Assembly: GCA_046047235.1 (NCBI GenBank)
Contig: JBJOII010000178.1
Span: 1 to 7,122, forward strand
Reading direction: 5' to 3'
Origin: JBMTVN01 sp046047235
GTDB lineage: Bacteria > Verrucomicrobiota > Verrucomicrobiia > Limisphaerales > JAHDYP01
Length of the DNA: 7,122 nt
The position numbers were made by a program, and so were the translations under genes. Under the pieces are notes generated by a model. The model worked only from the letters and a program-made list of their open reading frames with translations. It searched no databases and was not told where the DNA came from. Positions within the stretch are counted from its first letter, which is position 1. The number at the start of each line of letters is the position of its first letter. Shown here one piece after another: positions 5,697-7,122 of the stretch.

Positions 5697-6124
5697 TAGG
5701 CTCTCTCGAGCTTCTTGAGCTTCTCGTAAACCGGTGAATCCTCACTGATCCTGGCCTTGACGGCGGCAATGACCTCCTGCGCCTCGCCGAAGTTCTTGCC
5801 CGCAACCAGCACCGCGTAGTCCAACTCCACATCAGCCAGCCGGGGATCCTGCACCGCACCCTTGTTGGCCTTCAGCCAGATCTTCACCGCCTCAGCCCCC
5901 TGCCGCTTGGCGGCCGACAAGGTATCCTCCAAATGCGCCGGCAACGCCGGTAACCCACCGGCCACCGTAGGCTGCGCCACCGCCACAGGCTCCACCGCAC
6001 CCCCCGATGCCCGCTCCTCCTGCGCCTGCTGCTGCTGGGTGTTCACCTGACCCCAATGCGTCATCAGGCTCTTCGCCCCCAAATAAACCAACACCAACAA
6101 TGCCACCGTGATCAAAAACTTCAT
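5690..6124 (-). CDS. Small membrane-anchored helical protein encoded downstream of murA
   Basis: A 144-residue protein I do not recognise. Residues 4-18 form one N-terminal transmembrane helix (LITVALLVLVYLGAK) with no obvious cleavage site, so it is probably a membrane anchor. Next come a Q-rich stretch (QQQQ at 30-33) and an Ala/Pro/Val linker (38-62). A helical C-terminal domain of about 80 residues (65-144) contains AEAVKIWLKANKG, LDYAVLVAGKNFGEAQEVIA and YEKLKKLERAY; this spacing recalls a pair of TPR-like hairpins, which is inference. The ATG lies within an ATGA overlap with the murA stop and has a strong GGAGG 4 nt upstream, so it is cotranscribed and probably translationally coupled with murA. 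Its stop codon (5692-5690) falls inside the last codons of the convergent hisA. The coding strand is G-rich like murA. The murA linkage hints at an envelope role but does not prove one. Confidence 0.8.
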   Translation of the reverse strand: MKFLITVALLVLVYLGAKSLMTHWGQVNTQQQQAQEERASGGAVEPVAVAQPTVAGGLPALPAHLEDTLSAAKRQGAEAVKIWLKANKGAVQDPRLADVELDYAVLVAGKNFGEAQEVIAAVKARISEDSPVYEKLKKLERAYQ

Positions 6125-7122
6125 GTCTCCTCCACTCGCTCAATCCGCCCCCCCAAGGCGCGGAACTTATCGTCCAACCGCTCATAACCCCGATCCAAAT
6201 GATAAATCCGCTTCACCACCGTCGTTCCCTTCGCCACCAAACCCGCCACCACCAGCGCAGCCGAGGCCCGCAAATCACTCGCCATCACCGGTGCACCACT
6301 CAACGGACGCCCCCCCCTCACAATCGCACTCGAACCCTCAATCGCAATGTCCGCACCCAACCGCGCCAGCTCACTCACATGCATGAACCTCGACTCAAAT
6401 ATCCGCTCGGTAATCACGCTGATCCCCGAGGTCAAAGCCATCAATACACACATCTGCGCCTGCACATCCGTCGGAAATCCCGCATACGGCTGCGTGGTCA
6501 CGTCCACCGGCAACAACCGCCGACCCCGCTTCACCGTCAACGACGAGCCATCCCGCTCCACCTTCACCCCCGCCTCCCTTAGCTTGTCCAAAACCGCACT
6601 CAAATGATCCGGCCGACACCCGCGAATCGTCACCTCACCCTTCGTCGCCGCCGCCGCAATCGCATACGTCGCCACCTCAATCCGGTCCGGAATCACCTCG
6701 TGATCCGCCCCATGCAGGCTCTTCACGCCAGTAACGGTAATCGTCGGACTCCCCGCCCCCATGATCTTCGCCCCCATCGCCTGCAGAAAATGCGCCAAAT
6801 CCACCACCTCAGGCTCGCAGGCCGCACTCTCAATCACCGTCACCCCCTCCGCCAAAACCGCCGCCATCAGCATATTCGCCGTGCCCAAGACCGTCGGCCC
6901 CAAACGCCCACCCATGAAAATCTCCGTCCCTTTCAACTTCGGCGCCGTCGCCCGAATATACCCCGCCTCCACCTGGATTCTCGCCCCCAACCGCGTCAAC
7001 CCCTTCAAATGCAGATCAATCGGCCGGGTCCCAATCACACATCCCCCGGGCAACGAAACCCGCGCCCGATGCAGCCGCGCCAGTAATGGACCCAAAATAC
7101 AAATCGACCCCCGCATTTTCCG
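6121..7122 (-). CDS. murA: UDP-N-acetylglucosamine 1-carboxyvinyltransferase MurA, 5' end cut off
   Basis: MurA transfers enolpyruvyl from PEP to UDP-GlcNAc, the first committed step of peptidoglycan synthesis, in the cytoplasm. The visible part is 333 residues and open at the right edge; compared with about 419 residues in E. coli MurA, some 88 N-terminal residues are missing, including the K22 region. Counting from the methionine at 7116-7114, LPGGCVIGTRPIDLH (22-36) contains the PEP-binding catalytic Cys (C26, E. coli C115) and R31 (R120). FPTDVQAQ (214-221) holds the conserved Asp (D217, E. coli D305). DLRASAALV (281-289) and IYHLDRGYERL (304-314) supply the conserved arginines matching E. 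coli R371 and R397. Cys rather than Asp at the active site predicts fosfomycin sensitivity at the target level. The methionine at 7116 is internal: the frame continues upstream as RK to base 7122. The stop TGA (6123-6121) overlaps the next start as ATGA. Confidence 0.97.
   Translation of the reverse strand, partial: RKMRGSICILGPLLARLHRARVSLPGGCVIGTRPIDLHLKGLTRLGARIQVEAGYIRATAPKLKGTEIFMGGRLGPTVLGTANMLMAAVLAEGVTVIESAACEPEVVDLAHFLQAMGAKIMGAGSPTITVTGVKSLHGADHEVIPDRIEVATYAIAAAATKGEVTIRGCRPDHLSAVLDKLREAGVKVERDGSSLTVKRGRRLLPVDVTTQPYAGFPTDVQAQMCVLMALTSGISVITERIFESRFMHVSELARLGADIAIEGSSAIVRGGRPLSGAPVMASDLRASAALVVAGLVAKGTTVVKRIYHLDRGYERLDDKFRALGGRIERVEET
6127..6133 (-). promoter_or_regulatory. Strong Shine-Dalgarno inside the murA 3' end
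   Basis: The minus strand reads GGAGGAG at 6133-6127, just before the ATG at 6124. It is embedded in the last murA codons (encoding VEET). It confirms the start of the 144-residue gene and shows that this organism uses Shine-Dalgarno sites, at least within operons. Confidence 0.75.

Overview
The window is a chromosomal segment from a GC-rich Gram-negative bacterium. A TonB-dependent outer-membrane receptor, a lipobox lipoprotein and MurA all point to a diderm envelope. The N-terminal style of the receptor, the DUF4380-like lipoprotein, a bacterial HisA of the eukaryotic (yeast HIS6) type and G-rich heptamer repeats together suggest Verrucomicrobiota, perhaps Opitutae. That placement is inference, because no rRNA or taxonomic marker gene is present.

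Layout, left to right. (1) 1-2124, minus strand: most of a TonB-dependent receptor, with signal peptide, plug and much of the barrel; the C-terminus lies off the left edge. (2) 2125-2423: the receptor's upstream region, with a perfect TATAAT -10 box on the minus strand, a predicted leader of about 215 nt and a possible 43-codon leader ORF. (3) 2424-2774, minus: a small unrecognised secreted protein that starts at TTG. (4) 2775-2914: a divergent intergenic region filled mostly by a 7-bp tandem repeat whose G-rich strand could form a G-quadruplex. (5) 2915-3679, plus: a TerC-family membrane protein. (6) 3802-4839, plus: a DUF4380-like lipoprotein, followed by a perfect 10-bp hairpin. (7) 4929-5696, plus: hisA of the eukaryotic type. 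(8) 5690-6124, minus: a small membrane-anchored helical protein that overlaps hisA tail to tail by 7 bp. (9) 6121-7122, minus: murA lacking about 88 N-terminal residues at the right edge, coupled to gene 8 by an ATGA overlap.

The genes do not form one pathway. They cover envelope uptake (receptor), metal or ion handling (TerC), an unknown envelope lipoprotein, histidine synthesis (hisA outside any visible his operon) and peptidoglycan synthesis (murA with its small partner). The only clear operon is murA with the 144-residue membrane protein.

The points most worth a second look are the eukaryotic-type HisA, the heptamer array that also supplies the ribosome binding site of the small secreted gene, and an abrupt change in strand composition between the receptor gene and everything to its right. 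I found no CRISPR array, tRNA, rRNA, insertion sequence or integrase, and no recognisable new multi-gene system.
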